Of a stretch of 64,000 nt of DNA, positions 46,895 to 54,052 are shown piece by piece; the stretch's first letter is position 1; the number at the start of each line of letters is the position of its first letter. The position numbers and the translations under genes are program-made. The notes below the pieces were generated by a model. That model was not told the origin of the DNA. It made no database searches and saw only the letters and a list, made by a program, of their open reading frames with translations. Source of the stretch: Methanolobus mangrovi (GTDB lineage Archaea > Halobacteriota > Methanosarcinia > Methanosarcinales > Methanosarcinaceae); contig NZ_CP133594.1 of the NCBI RefSeq assembly GCF_031312535.1, positions 124,001 to 188,000 on the forward strand, read 5' to 3'.

Positions 46895-48115
46895 CTAAAT
46901 TACTATAGAATCTGTGGGGATATCCTCAGAGATTGTTTTACCTGAACTTATGCGACAATTTATGGATAGCATGTTCCCTGCACGGACAAGGACGTTGCCT
47001 CCAATCTCTGTATCGTCACCTATAACGGTCCCAAGCTTTCCTGCATTTTGAAGCTCGCCTTCTATCTGTATAAGCATATCATCACCTTCTTCAGTGATGA
47101 AGTTGGGTCCTGTTGAAACGTTACTTCCGAGTACGGAACTGGACACATTACTGTGTGTGCTGATACGCACATCGTTCATGAGAATACTGTTTTTGATATA
47201 TGAGAATGAAGCTATTGAAACGTTATTTCCGATGCTAGTGGAAGGGAGAATGACAACATTAGGTCCTATGTCACAATTATCTCCAATGACAACAGGTCCT
47301 ACTATATATGATCCTGCTCTGATGGTTGTGTTTTTGCCAATGGATACACTGCCTTTTATATTAACTCCATCTTCTATTTTTGCATTTGTAGTATCAGGTT
47401 CAAGATCACCAAGTACAATTGTGTTCGCTTCCAGCAGGTTCCATGAGAAAGCGGCATCAAGCCATTCTGCATTGGTTGCTGTCATTGTCACATTCATTCC
47501 ATTATCGATCATTGCCTGAAGAGTGTCTGTGATGGCATATTCACCCGTTGCAGATATCTGTGTATTTTCTATCATTTCAAATATTTCAGTCCTGAAAAGA
47601 TAGATTCCTGTATTGATCAGGCGGCTTACAAGGGTCTTGGGTTTTTCAATTATCTCACTGACACGTTTCCCTTTTGCAACTATTACTCCATAGCCACTAA
47701 CGTCATCCTTTTTACAGGTAAGGAGTGTTGCATCACCCTCTGCTCCGGTTATTAGATCTGATATCGCATCGGGACCTATTATATTGTCTCCGTTTAAAAC
47801 AATGAATTTCTCTTCGCCATGGTCGATAATAATATCCCGTGCCTGAAGGATAGCATGTGCTGTTCCGATCTGTGTTTTTTGTTCGATGTATCTTATTTTG
47901 ACACCAAAATTGATCCCGTCTTCAAAATAGTCCATAATACGTTCTTTTTCATATCCTACTACCAGAACAATGTCCTTGATATCGTTCTTTACAAGGGCAT
48001 TGATGGTGTATTCGAGAATGGGCTTATTCGCCACCGGAAGCATTACCTTTGACCTTGTAAGTGTAAGAGGCCGGCATCTTTTACCTTCACCGGCTGCAAG
48101 AATGACCGCTTTCAT
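46895..48115 (-). CDS. Sugar-1-phosphate nucleotidylyl/acetyltransferase (GlmU-like), copy 2
   Basis: 406 residues, paralogue of the copy at 42522-43730. N-terminal [49 protein letters not shown] and EWLDAAFSWN; the C-terminal hexapeptide helix shares IVGPVVIGDNCDIGPNVVIL. The WLDAAFSWNLL segment replaces [11 protein letters not shown] of copy 1, and the C-terminal acetyltransferase end differs, so substrates may differ (UDP-GlcNAc versus another NDP-sugar). First gene of the glm run; spaced 9 bases from glmS. Confidence 0.86.
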   Translation of the reverse strand: MKAVILAAGEGKRCRPLTLTRSKVMLPVANKPILEYTINALVKNDIKDIVLVVGYEKERIMDYFEDGINFGVKIRYIEQKTQIGTAHAILQARDIIIDHGEEKFIVLNGDNIIGPDAISDLITGAEGDATLLTCKKDDVSGYGVIVAKGKRVSEIIEKPKTLVSRLINTGIYLFRTEIFEMIENTQISATGEYAITDTLQAMIDNGMNVTMTATNAEWLDAAFSWNLLEANTIVLGDLEPDTTNAKIEDGVNIKGSVSIGKNTTIRAGSYIVGPVVIGDNCDIGPNVVILPSTSIGNNVSIASFSYIKNSILMNDVRISTHSNVSSSVLGSNVSTGPNFITEEGDDMLIQIEGELQNAGKLGTVIGDDTEIGGNVLVRAGNMLSINCRISSGKTISEDIPTDSIVI

Positions 48116-48262
48116 GGCATATAATGCTCTTTAAAACAATTTATATGTTACCTTCTAATCAATTTTGAAATTGATGAGATTGCATAGTTAACACTACGCG
48201 AAAAAGTCATTATAAAAAAAGAATTGAGTTTGACCTTTCGGCCAAACATTAGTATATACTAC

Positions 48263-48721
48263 TTATCTGGTGATCAGCATTTCAGCTGTCTCTGGCTTGT
48301 ACTTCCATTCAACTGGAAGGACCTTTGTAGACTGGTAGTATTTGACCAATCTTCTGATCTTGGCTTCAATGTTCTGAAGGGAACGTTTGTTGTGAACATC
48401 TTTGTGATTATTGTTCATGTGTTTCCTCAGTCCGATAGCCTTTACGATAAGGTTGTACAGGTCCTCAGGTACAGCGAATTTCTCGCCACCCTCTCTGAGT
48501 ATCTGTGTAATTTTCTTGCCTGTAGCGAGTTTGACATCAGGTACGCCGTATTTGTCTCTGAGTACCATTCCAATTTCACTTGTGCTGATACCCTGTTTCC
48601 ACATGTCATTTACTACGGTTGTCACTTCTTCAGTGGTCATTGTAGACCATGCAGGTGCTTCTGTACGAAGTGGTCTTGTAGGTCCGGAGTTTCCTTTCCT
48701 ACGGGTGTGCATTTTTGCCAT
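48263..48721 (-). CDS. rps15: 30S ribosomal protein uS15
   Basis: 152 residues, archaeal length. [20 protein letters not shown] at the N-terminus, [40 protein letters not shown] and [20 protein letters not shown] are diagnostic of uS15. ATG 48721 with GGAGGAAG upstream. Confidence 0.97.
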   Translation of the reverse strand: MAKMHTRRKGNSGPTRPLRTEAPAWSTMTTEEVTTVVNDMWKQGISTSEIGMVLRDKYGVPDVKLATGKKITQILREGGEKFAVPEDLYNLIVKAIGLRKHMNNNHKDVHNKRSLQNIEAKIRRLVKYYQSTKVLPVEWKYKPETAEMLITR

Positions 48722-49040
48722 TAGCTTCCTCCTGATAATTGTAAATTAAATTTTGAATTAAATATGTACGGTTTAAGTTTTAGATACTAGATATTACCAG
48801 ATCGTTGAACTTGGGAGTCGATCCGATAATGTGTTAATGTGATTGGCGAAGTGCTTCCTATGAATACCATCATCTAATATATATGTTGTGATTGATGAAA
48901 TTGACCATGTATGCGGTTGCTTGCTAAAGGTTCTTTATTATTTACCATAGCATAAGTACAATGTCTGCACCAGCCGGATTTGCAGTTCTGTAGATTCTAT
49001 CAAGTTGGATATCAGCAAGCTCATATCTGGTTTTAATCAA
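48722..49040. other. Spacer between hisS and uS15 gene
   Basis: 319 bases. TATA-like TAATATATATG (48876-48886) would serve the uS15 gene only on the other strand, so is of unclear use. Reading the complement from TTG 49040 to TAA 48942 gives a 32-codon frame (TRYELADIQLDRIYRTANPA...) with protein-like composition directly after the hisS stop; it has no ribosome site and may be a fragment. Nothing else seen. Confidence 0.3.
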
Positions 49041-50276
49041 TCATTTCTTTGTGAGTTTTTGAATGACTTCATCAATGGTCAGCAGTTCCTGTTCTCCGCT
49101 AGCCATATCCTTTAACATAACTTTTCCAGCTTCAACTTCCTTCTCACCGATAATTATCACATGCTTTGAATCGATGTTGTTGGCATATGATAATTGAGCC
49201 TTAAAGTTCCTTTTCATCAGATCATTGTAGACTGGCATGTGCTGCCTGAGTTTGTTGGCTGCTTTTATTGCATCAAGACGTGTGCTGTCCTTTGCAATTA
49301 TTACAACGGGCACATCATCTGGTGCTTCAAGTTTACATACTTCCATTATCCTGTCAAAACCAAGACCAAATCCTGTGGAAGGAACATCTCCACCGCCAAA
49401 TAGCTGAATGAGTTGATACGAACCGCCGCCACATACCTGATTCTGGGCACCAAGTCCTTCTGCATAAATCTCAAAAACTGTACCTGTATAGTAATCAAGT
49501 CCTCTGGCGATTCCGAAATTAATTGTGTACTCCACACCATAGGCATCCAGAAGAGTAAGCAATTCTTGGAAATCTTCTATCTCAGGTATATCGCCTATAA
49601 TGTCCCTTGCTTTTGTAATGGCATCAGTGCCAGTGAGGGAGATAAGCTCAATAAGTTTCATACGAAGGCTGGCAGGAGCATTAATTTCTTCAAGGAACTC
49701 ATCAAGTCCGTCATAATCCTTTTTGTCAACAAGCCTCATAATTTTGCTCTGATGTTCAGTTTCCAGAACACTCAGGATGTTCCTGATGACACCTAGATTG
49801 TTCACATGAAGGTCACCTTTGATACCTACTGCTTTCAGCATCTCTGTTGCCAGTCCAATTACCTCAGCATCAGCATCCATTTTCTTGCTTCCGATGAGTT
49901 CTACGCCGAATTGCCAGAATTCTCTGAATCGTCCCTTTTGAGGTCTCTCATACCTGAAACAGTTCTCAAAATAGAATAATTTCAAAGGCTGTTGGTATGC
50001 CTGCATTTCATTGACGTACATCCTCATGACAGGAGCTGTCAGTTCAGGACGCAGGGTCATTTCCCTGTCTCCCTTGTCTGTGAAGTTGTAGAGTTCTCCT
50101 ATTATTCCTTCACCAGATTTTAGTGTGAAAAGTTCCAGGCTCTCAAATGTAGGTGTGATTATTTCGTTGAATCCCCAGTTCTTAACGACCTGACGTAATA
50201 TACCCTCTACATACCTTCTTTTCTTTGTATCCTCTGGGAGGAAATCACGGGTGCCTCGTGGTTTTGTGATCTTCAT
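49041..50276 (-). CDS. hisS: Histidyl-tRNA synthetase
   Basis: 411 residues, class [22 protein letters not shown] (N-terminus), [20 protein letters not shown] (motif 2 region with histidine-A loop residues), [20 protein letters not shown] (FRYERPQ.GR.REF), [15 protein letters not shown] (histidine-A signature), [14 protein letters not shown] and a C-terminal anticodon domain. ATG 50276. Confidence 0.97.
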   Translation of the reverse strand: MKITKPRGTRDFLPEDTKKRRYVEGILRQVVKNWGFNEIITPTFESLELFTLKSGEGIIGELYNFTDKGDREMTLRPELTAPVMRMYVNEMQAYQQPLKLFYFENCFRYERPQKGRFREFWQFGVELIGSKKMDADAEVIGLATEMLKAVGIKGDLHVNNLGVIRNILSVLETEHQSKIMRLVDKKDYDGLDEFLEEINAPASLRMKLIELISLTGTDAITKARDIIGDIPEIEDFQELLTLLDAYGVEYTINFGIARGLDYYTGTVFEIYAEGLGAQNQVCGGGSYQLIQLFGGGDVPSTGFGLGFDRIMEVCKLEAPDDVPVVIIAKDSTRLDAIKAANKLRQHMPVYNDLMKRNFKAQLSYANNIDSKHVIIIGEKEVEAGKVMLKDMASGEQELLTIDEVIQKLTKK

Positions 50277-50725
50277 TTTGTGTCAACCTGATGATTTGAA
50301 TTACGGATTCTGGATTGATGAAATATAAAGCAATGATTGTTTGAATTAGCTGAACAAATATCACAGCTTATTTTAGTTATGTCTGGTAGTATTAGTATAG
50401 TATATTTTACAGTTTCGATTAGTTGTTATAAAGTTCTTCTTATAATCGATATGATAAAAATTGATATATACTACATTCTGATTTTCAATATTCTACTTAT
50501 TGAAAGTTTAATGGTAAATAAAGTATTTCTTATTCTGAATGGAAGGAAATGGGATTCTCTAAGGGTACATTGCATTATATGAAGAAGAATGCTGAGGCTG
50601 AGAAACCGTTCACTTTTAATTCTCATGTAAAAGAAAGGTTGGAGATGTGGGAGCAAACATAAAAGTATACGTATGTATCTATATTACATAATATACGCAA
50701 TGTCTGCTTATAGGATGTAAATCTG
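50277..50725. other. Gene-poor spacer with promoter elements
   Basis: 449 bases between hisS and the Msr-type regulator. Apart from the coding fragment listed at 50522-50662, it holds AT-rich sequence and, at 50664-50697, GTATACGTATG...ATAATATACG, an imperfect palindrome with a TATA-like core that probably is the promoter of the regulator gene. Confidence 0.4.
50522..50662 (+). pseudogene. C-terminal fragment resembling Cas1/transposon HTH tail
   Basis: A short open frame (stop codons at 50519 and 50660) reads ISYSEWKEMGFSKGTLHYMK then KNAEAEKPFTFNSHVKERLE. The core EMGFSKGTLHYMKKN has the same pattern as the PolB C-terminus in this window (SLGVPKTTLWDMQKR) and resembles the C-terminal helix-turn-helix tail I know from archaeal Cas1 proteins. 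It has no start region and no ribosome site, so it reads like a gene end left behind by deletion. Identity is tentative. Confidence 0.35.
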
Positions 50726-51511
50726 GTGAAAAAAAGATTACTTGATGTAGCATTCGCTTCTGATAAGAGAAAGAATGTATTATTGTTCTTGCAGGAAGGA
50801 GCGAAAGAAATGGATACTCTTCTTGAATTATTGGATACAATCAGACAAGCATTACTTCCTCAGATGAAAATCTTAGAAGAACATTATCTTGTATTTCACT
50901 ATGATGATAAATATGAACTAACAACTATTGGGAAACTGGTTGTTGATGAGATGGTTCCTTTATTGAATACTGTTGAGCTTTTTGGTAATGATATTGATTA
51001 CTGGGGAACCCGTGATCTGAATTGTATTCCCCATCATTTAATATCAAGAATAAGTGAGATTGGAAAATCCAAAGTGATATCTATTTCTCCTACAGAGCAA
51101 TACGATGTAAGAAGTACACATCATGAAAAATCTACTGAATGTAAGTTTCACAGCGTAGTTACCACAATACTCTATCCCAATTATCATGATATATTCTCTT
51201 ATCTGATTGAAAATAACATAAAAATAGATTTAATTGTCTCTGAAAGTCTACTTAAAAAAATATGTACTGATCATCATGTAAATTTTGAAAACTACATGAA
51301 AACTGACGTAGTGAATATCTACGTTTATAATAAGAAAATGGACTTCCTGTTTTTTTCGTATGATGAGTTTTACACCAACTTATGTTTATTAAGAAATAAT
51401 GGAGAATTTGATTCTAAATTTATTCTATTTGATAACAAGAATGCACTCAAGTGGGGAAAAGACTTTTTCGACTACTACTTGGAGAACTCTACGCCAATAA
51501 CAGAACTTTAA
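50726..51511 (+). CDS. FilR1/Msr-type winged-helix transcription regulator
   Basis: 261 residues. Residues ~1-80 form a winged helix (DTIRQALLPQMKILEEHYLV... KYELTTIGKLVVDEMVPLLN); the rest is the methanogen-specific C-terminal domain seen in Msr regulators (HHLISRISEIGKSKVISISP, IKIDLIVSESLLKKI, YNKKMDFLFFSYDEFYTNLC). Msr proteins of Methanosarcina control methyltransferase genes; this one has no such neighbour. Codon use is AT-rich compared with the core genes. TTG/GTG start choice: annotated at GTG 50726. Confidence 0.85.
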   Translation: MKKRLLDVAFASDKRKNVLLFLQEGAKEMDTLLELLDTIRQALLPQMKILEEHYLVFHYDDKYELTTIGKLVVDEMVPLLNTVELFGNDIDYWGTRDLNCIPHHLISRISEIGKSKVISISPTEQYDVRSTHHEKSTECKFHSVVTTILYPNYHDIFSYLIENNIKIDLIVSESLLKKICTDHHVNFENYMKTDVVNIYVYNKKMDFLFFSYDEFYTNLCLLRNNGEFDSKFILFDNKNALKWGKDFFDYYLENSTPITEL

Positions 51512-51687
51512 TCACAATACATTTTTTCTTGATTAATATATAACACACAGTTAATTAATAATGGAAGTTCTGTTTTTTAGCTTTATAATTTTGAATGTCA
51601 TTTAAATTTTCAAATGCATCAAATAGTCCCATCCAAGAGTACAATTCACAAGGAATCGTGCTATATATCGTAAATGTCTATCTATGA

Positions 51688-51850
51688 TCGGGGTTACCAT
51701 GCGGGAGTGGAACCTTATAAACATCAGCTTCCGAGTTGATGTTCCAGATTATAGCCTGATAAGAGAAGAATCCTAATACCAACAAACTTTGCCTTATCAG
51801 GCTATAATTCCTAATCTCTGGGCAGACGCTTTAGCCTACGTAAGCATTTT
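51688..51850 (+). ncRNA. Candidate structured RNA, module 1 (two hairpins)
   Basis: AACATCA (51720-51726) pairs with TGATGTT (51737-51743), and ATTATAGCCTGATAAG (51748-51763) pairs perfectly over 16 bp with CTTATCAGGCTATAAT (51793-51808). CTATATAT at 51661-51668 is a TATA box with a predicted start near 51690, just before GCGGGAGTGG. Strand is inferred from that box. No known RNA family recognised. Confidence 0.35.
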
Positions 51851-51955
51851 TGGATTTCTTTACCTTCTATGAAAACATTGGCATTATACATCTTGTATAA
51901 ATATTGTTCTATCAACTTTTTATAATGACAACAAATTATATATAGTATAAATCTG

Positions 51956-52049
51956 ATTAGAACATCAGATATGCGGGGGAACTATTTTAAATAATTAACC
52001 ACTCCCACACTAACCCCCACTCCCCAAATCCCCCGCACAATATTCTAAT
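51956..52049 (+). ncRNA. Candidate structured RNA, module 2 (C-rich loop)
   Basis: Nested stems ATTAGAA (51956-51962)/TTCTAAT (52043-52049) and GCGGGGGA (51973-51980)/TCCCCCGC (52029-52036) enclose an unpaired C-rich loop (CCACTCCC, CCCCCACTCCCC). TTATATATA at 51936-51944 is a TATA box whose start would fall near 51966. T-rich sequence follows. The C-rich loop is suited to pairing with G-rich ribosome sites, as for some Methanosarcina sRNAs. Confidence 0.4.
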
Positions 52050-52191
52050 TTTAGTATTGGTATTCTCTAATTTTAAGGGCGTTATAAATTATAACACCAT
52101 TGTAATTTGCCAATTGATGAAAAAAAATACTGGGATTTGTTTATATGTAATACTTAACAATCATACTAATCAATGGGGTATGAAATTAAGC

Positions 52192-52264
52192 ACACGTGGG
52201 GTGGGCTTATCGTGTATCATTCTTCTAATGAAATAGCGATAGTACGATATTAGAAGAGTGATAC
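52192..52264. ncRNA. Candidate structured RNA, module 3 (16-bp hairpin and G-rich loop)
   Basis: ACACG (52192-52196)/CGTGT (52211-52215) closes a G-rich loop TGGGGTGGGC; then GTATCATTCTTCTAAT (52214-52229) pairs with ATTAGAAGAGTGATAC (52249-52264) over 16 positions with one G-U pair. The two stems share two bases, so they are partly alternative. Confidence 0.35.
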
Positions 52265-52305
52265 CTCTCCTACATTCGGTGACATACATTATCTACAAAT
52301 GAACC

Positions 52306-52365
52306 TGCCTGATAGCGTTCATCATATAAAGATCTACACAACAACCAAAATGACTCTATCAGGCA
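52306..52365. repeat. Inverted repeat sharing its core with module 1
   Basis: TGCCTGATAG (52306-52315) and CTATCAGGCA (52356-52365), 10-bp perfect stem with a 40-base loop. The core CCTGATA also forms the module 1 stem (GCCTGATAAG), and both are followed by CCTAATA. Suggests copies of one RNA or small mobile repeat. Confidence 0.4.
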
Positions 52366-52472
52366 ACCCTTCCTAATAGATAGTTAATAATAAGAAAAAA
52401 TGATGTTCATTGATTGAAAATCGCATCATTGAATTTAGTGGTACAATTAAATAAAATGCTGGGGGCATTACT

Positions 52473-52700
52473 ATAAGGCGTAGTAGGTTGGATATTTCTA
52501 TCGCTATCTTAAAGATAGCCATGCATGGTGCAAAGAAGACTCATATTGTTTATAAAGCGAATTTGAATTCTACAATTGCAGATAAGTATATTTCTACACT
52601 GGAAGACAAAAAGCTCATCGAGCGTAAAGAAAATATTTTTATGACAACTGACAAAGGGAGAATGTATGAGGAAACTGCAAGTGAACTAATGGCCCACTGA
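52473..52700 (+). CDS. Small archaeal winged-helix protein, apparent AUA start
   Basis: About 75 residues: a common methanogen wHTH type (SRLDISIAILKIAMHGAKKT, HIVYKANLNSTIADKYISTL, EDKKLIERKENIFMTTDKGR). The only canonical start is TTG 52488, which would remove the conserved RRSR just before LDI. In frame, ATA at 52473 gives IRRSRLDI and is 7 bases after GGGGG (52461-52465). I place the start there as inference. Likely regulator; not known of what. Located just left of the mobile element. Confidence 0.7.
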   Translation: MRRSRLDISIAILKIAMHGAKKTHIVYKANLNSTIADKYISTLEDKKLIERKENIFMTTDKGRMYEETASELMAH

Positions 52701-52886
52701 CCTCAGTTACTGAACCTATTTCTTATTATTTTTATCTTTAAAATGAAAAAATATCAAATTCAGCCTCTATAGCTGAAAGTAGCAAATCTATTCTATACGC
52801 GACAATACTTTTTGAATTATTACTATTGTTGATTAACATTCATATAAAGGTTCTACAGAACTGAAATCCTAGCGTACAAAAAATCA

Positions 52887-52915
52887 GAGATAACTATATC
52901 CCATAATATAATTGC
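52887..52915 (+). repeat. Outer flank: extra terminal-repeat tip plus left target-site duplication
   Basis: GAGATAACTATATCCCA (52887-52903) is identical to the tip of the right terminal repeat (60921-60937), and TAATATAATTGC (52904-52915) is the left copy of the 12-bp direct repeat. Together with the next T, 30 bases are identical to 60921-60950. The extra tip outside the duplication may be a scar of an earlier tandem insertion. Confidence 0.8.
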
Positions 52916-52948
52916 TGGGATATAGTTATCTCCAAAAAACCGAACTTC
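52916..52948 (+). repeat. Left terminal inverted repeat of the element
   Basis: 33 bp, perfect match to the reverse complement of 60905-60937. Its first 17 bases also pair with 52887-52903 across the 12-base duplication, giving a perfect 17-bp hairpin at this end. Confidence 0.88.
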
Positions 52949-53047
52949 ATTTAAGAATTATAACTGTGAAAATATTTTAGATTCAAAGAAAGTAATAAAT
53001 AATACTAACAACTATTATGCAGAAATAAAAATATAAGTTCGGTTATT

Positions 53048-54049
53048 ATGGTATTAACTAGCTATCCAAATAAAAATAATTCTTTAATAGACATCCTGAA
53101 GAATTTCAAAAATAACCAACTTAGCAATTTTAAATCGTTTATACATATGTTCACACAAGCATTCAAAAATAATAAAATTAATACAACAGTAGGTTTACTT
53201 TTTACTATTCAATTTATAATTCTCATCAAAAATATTGGTCTGTTTACTGAATTTAAAATACATCCTTATTTGATTGCTTCTAGTTTAACAATAGAAATAA
53301 TAGGGTTGTTTTTGTTATCTCCATTTTATAAAGACTTCATTTTTTTTAGAACACAACATAAAGCATATAAAAACATAATGAATCTACATTATTTTAAAGA
53401 TAAAGATATTAAAGAAGCCACATATAATTTAGAATTAGAGAGTTTTCAAAAAAACTATAATAAATTGAGAGTACAAGCTAAGAATCATATTCTTTCCTCT
53501 GAGGGAAATATTTTGTCTCATGATTTTGAAATCAATCGAATTCTTCAAGATATTGACCTTTTTTTTGATTCAACAATAAGAATTTTGTTTAACAAGAATA
53601 TGATGGAAATTCCATATCTACCTGTAGAAGAATTTGAGGAAATGGTGAATTCAGGTAGACAAAAAACGTATTGTAATAATCTCAATGAATCACCAGAACT
53701 ACATGACCCAAATCACTGGAAAACTCATGAAATAAAAGAAATTAATTTTTATTCTTTATCTAATTTTATACGGATATATGGCAATATTATTAGAAGAAAT
53801 CCCCGAAATAAAAGTATAAATATAATTGCTATAGCTGAACTTTTCAAAACATGGAATGGTATAGTAATAAAGCTTGAGCCTAAAATATATTCATATTCAA
53901 AAAAAGAAATTATTGCATTTTATAACGAAAAACAAAAAACTAAAAATTATTTTTATTATAAATACTATGAATTATTTACTGCTTCTATACTAGGATTGAT
54001 TACAGCATCTATTTTAGAAGTGATTAAATTTCTCCTAGATTCAACTTGA
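53048..54049 (+). CDS. Unrecognised membrane protein, cargo of the element
   Basis: 333 residues, very AT-rich coding. Two hydrophobic segments at ~residues 46-64 and 77-97 and one near the C-terminus (~308-328, LFTASILGLITASILEVIKF); the ~200 residues between are charged and probably cytoplasmic, with a long helical part (EATYNLELESFQKNYNKLRV). No family recognised. The layout (short membrane part, large soluble part) is shared by many phage-defence effectors and by superinfection-exclusion proteins, but that is only analogy. Convergent with polB; stops 3 bases apart. Confidence 0.75.
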   Translation: MVLTSYPNKNNSLIDILKNFKNNQLSNFKSFIHMFTQAFKNNKINTTVGLLFTIQFIILIKNIGLFTEFKIHPYLIASSLTIEIIGLFLLSPFYKDFIFFRTQHKAYKNIMNLHYFKDKDIKEATYNLELESFQKNYNKLRVQAKNHILSSEGNILSHDFEINRILQDIDLFFDSTIRILFNKNMMEIPYLPVEEFEEMVNSGRQKTYCNNLNESPELHDPNHWKTHEIKEINFYSLSNFIRIYGNIIRRNPRNKSINIIAIAELFKTWNGIVIKLEPKIYSYSKKEIIAFYNEKQKTKNYFYYKYYELFTASILGLITASILEVIKFLLDST

Positions 54050-54052
54050 ATA

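Larger units (their letters stand above)
51512..52466. other. One-kilobase gene-free stretch with several long hairpins
   Basis: No protein gene over 955 bases. It contains four strong inverted repeats, listed separately, several TATA-like boxes (about 51661, 51936 and 52139), and G-rich and C-rich stretches that can pair with each other. Candidate cluster of small RNAs; not CRISPR, since no spaced direct repeat occurs. Confidence 0.5.
52701..53047. other. AT-rich spacer containing the left end of the PolB element
   Basis: No gene. From 52887 to 52948 lie the left terminal repeats described separately. AAGTTCGGTT recurs at 53035-53044, in the orientation of the right terminal repeat, directly before the first gene of the element, as a possible subterminal repeat. 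Confidence 0.5.

Noticed and set aside
46886-46960. glmS ribozyme
   Set aside because: glmS lies directly after another gene (9-base gap) and the leader has no room for the ribozyme; it is not expected in archaea.
51512-52466. CRISPR array in the gene-free stretch
   Set aside because: The repeated motifs are inverted pairs with different sequence and spacing; no regularly spaced direct repeat is present.
53048-54049. 333-residue gene as a possible Cas1
   Set aside because: It has three membrane helices and lacks the Glu-His-Asp pattern of Cas1.
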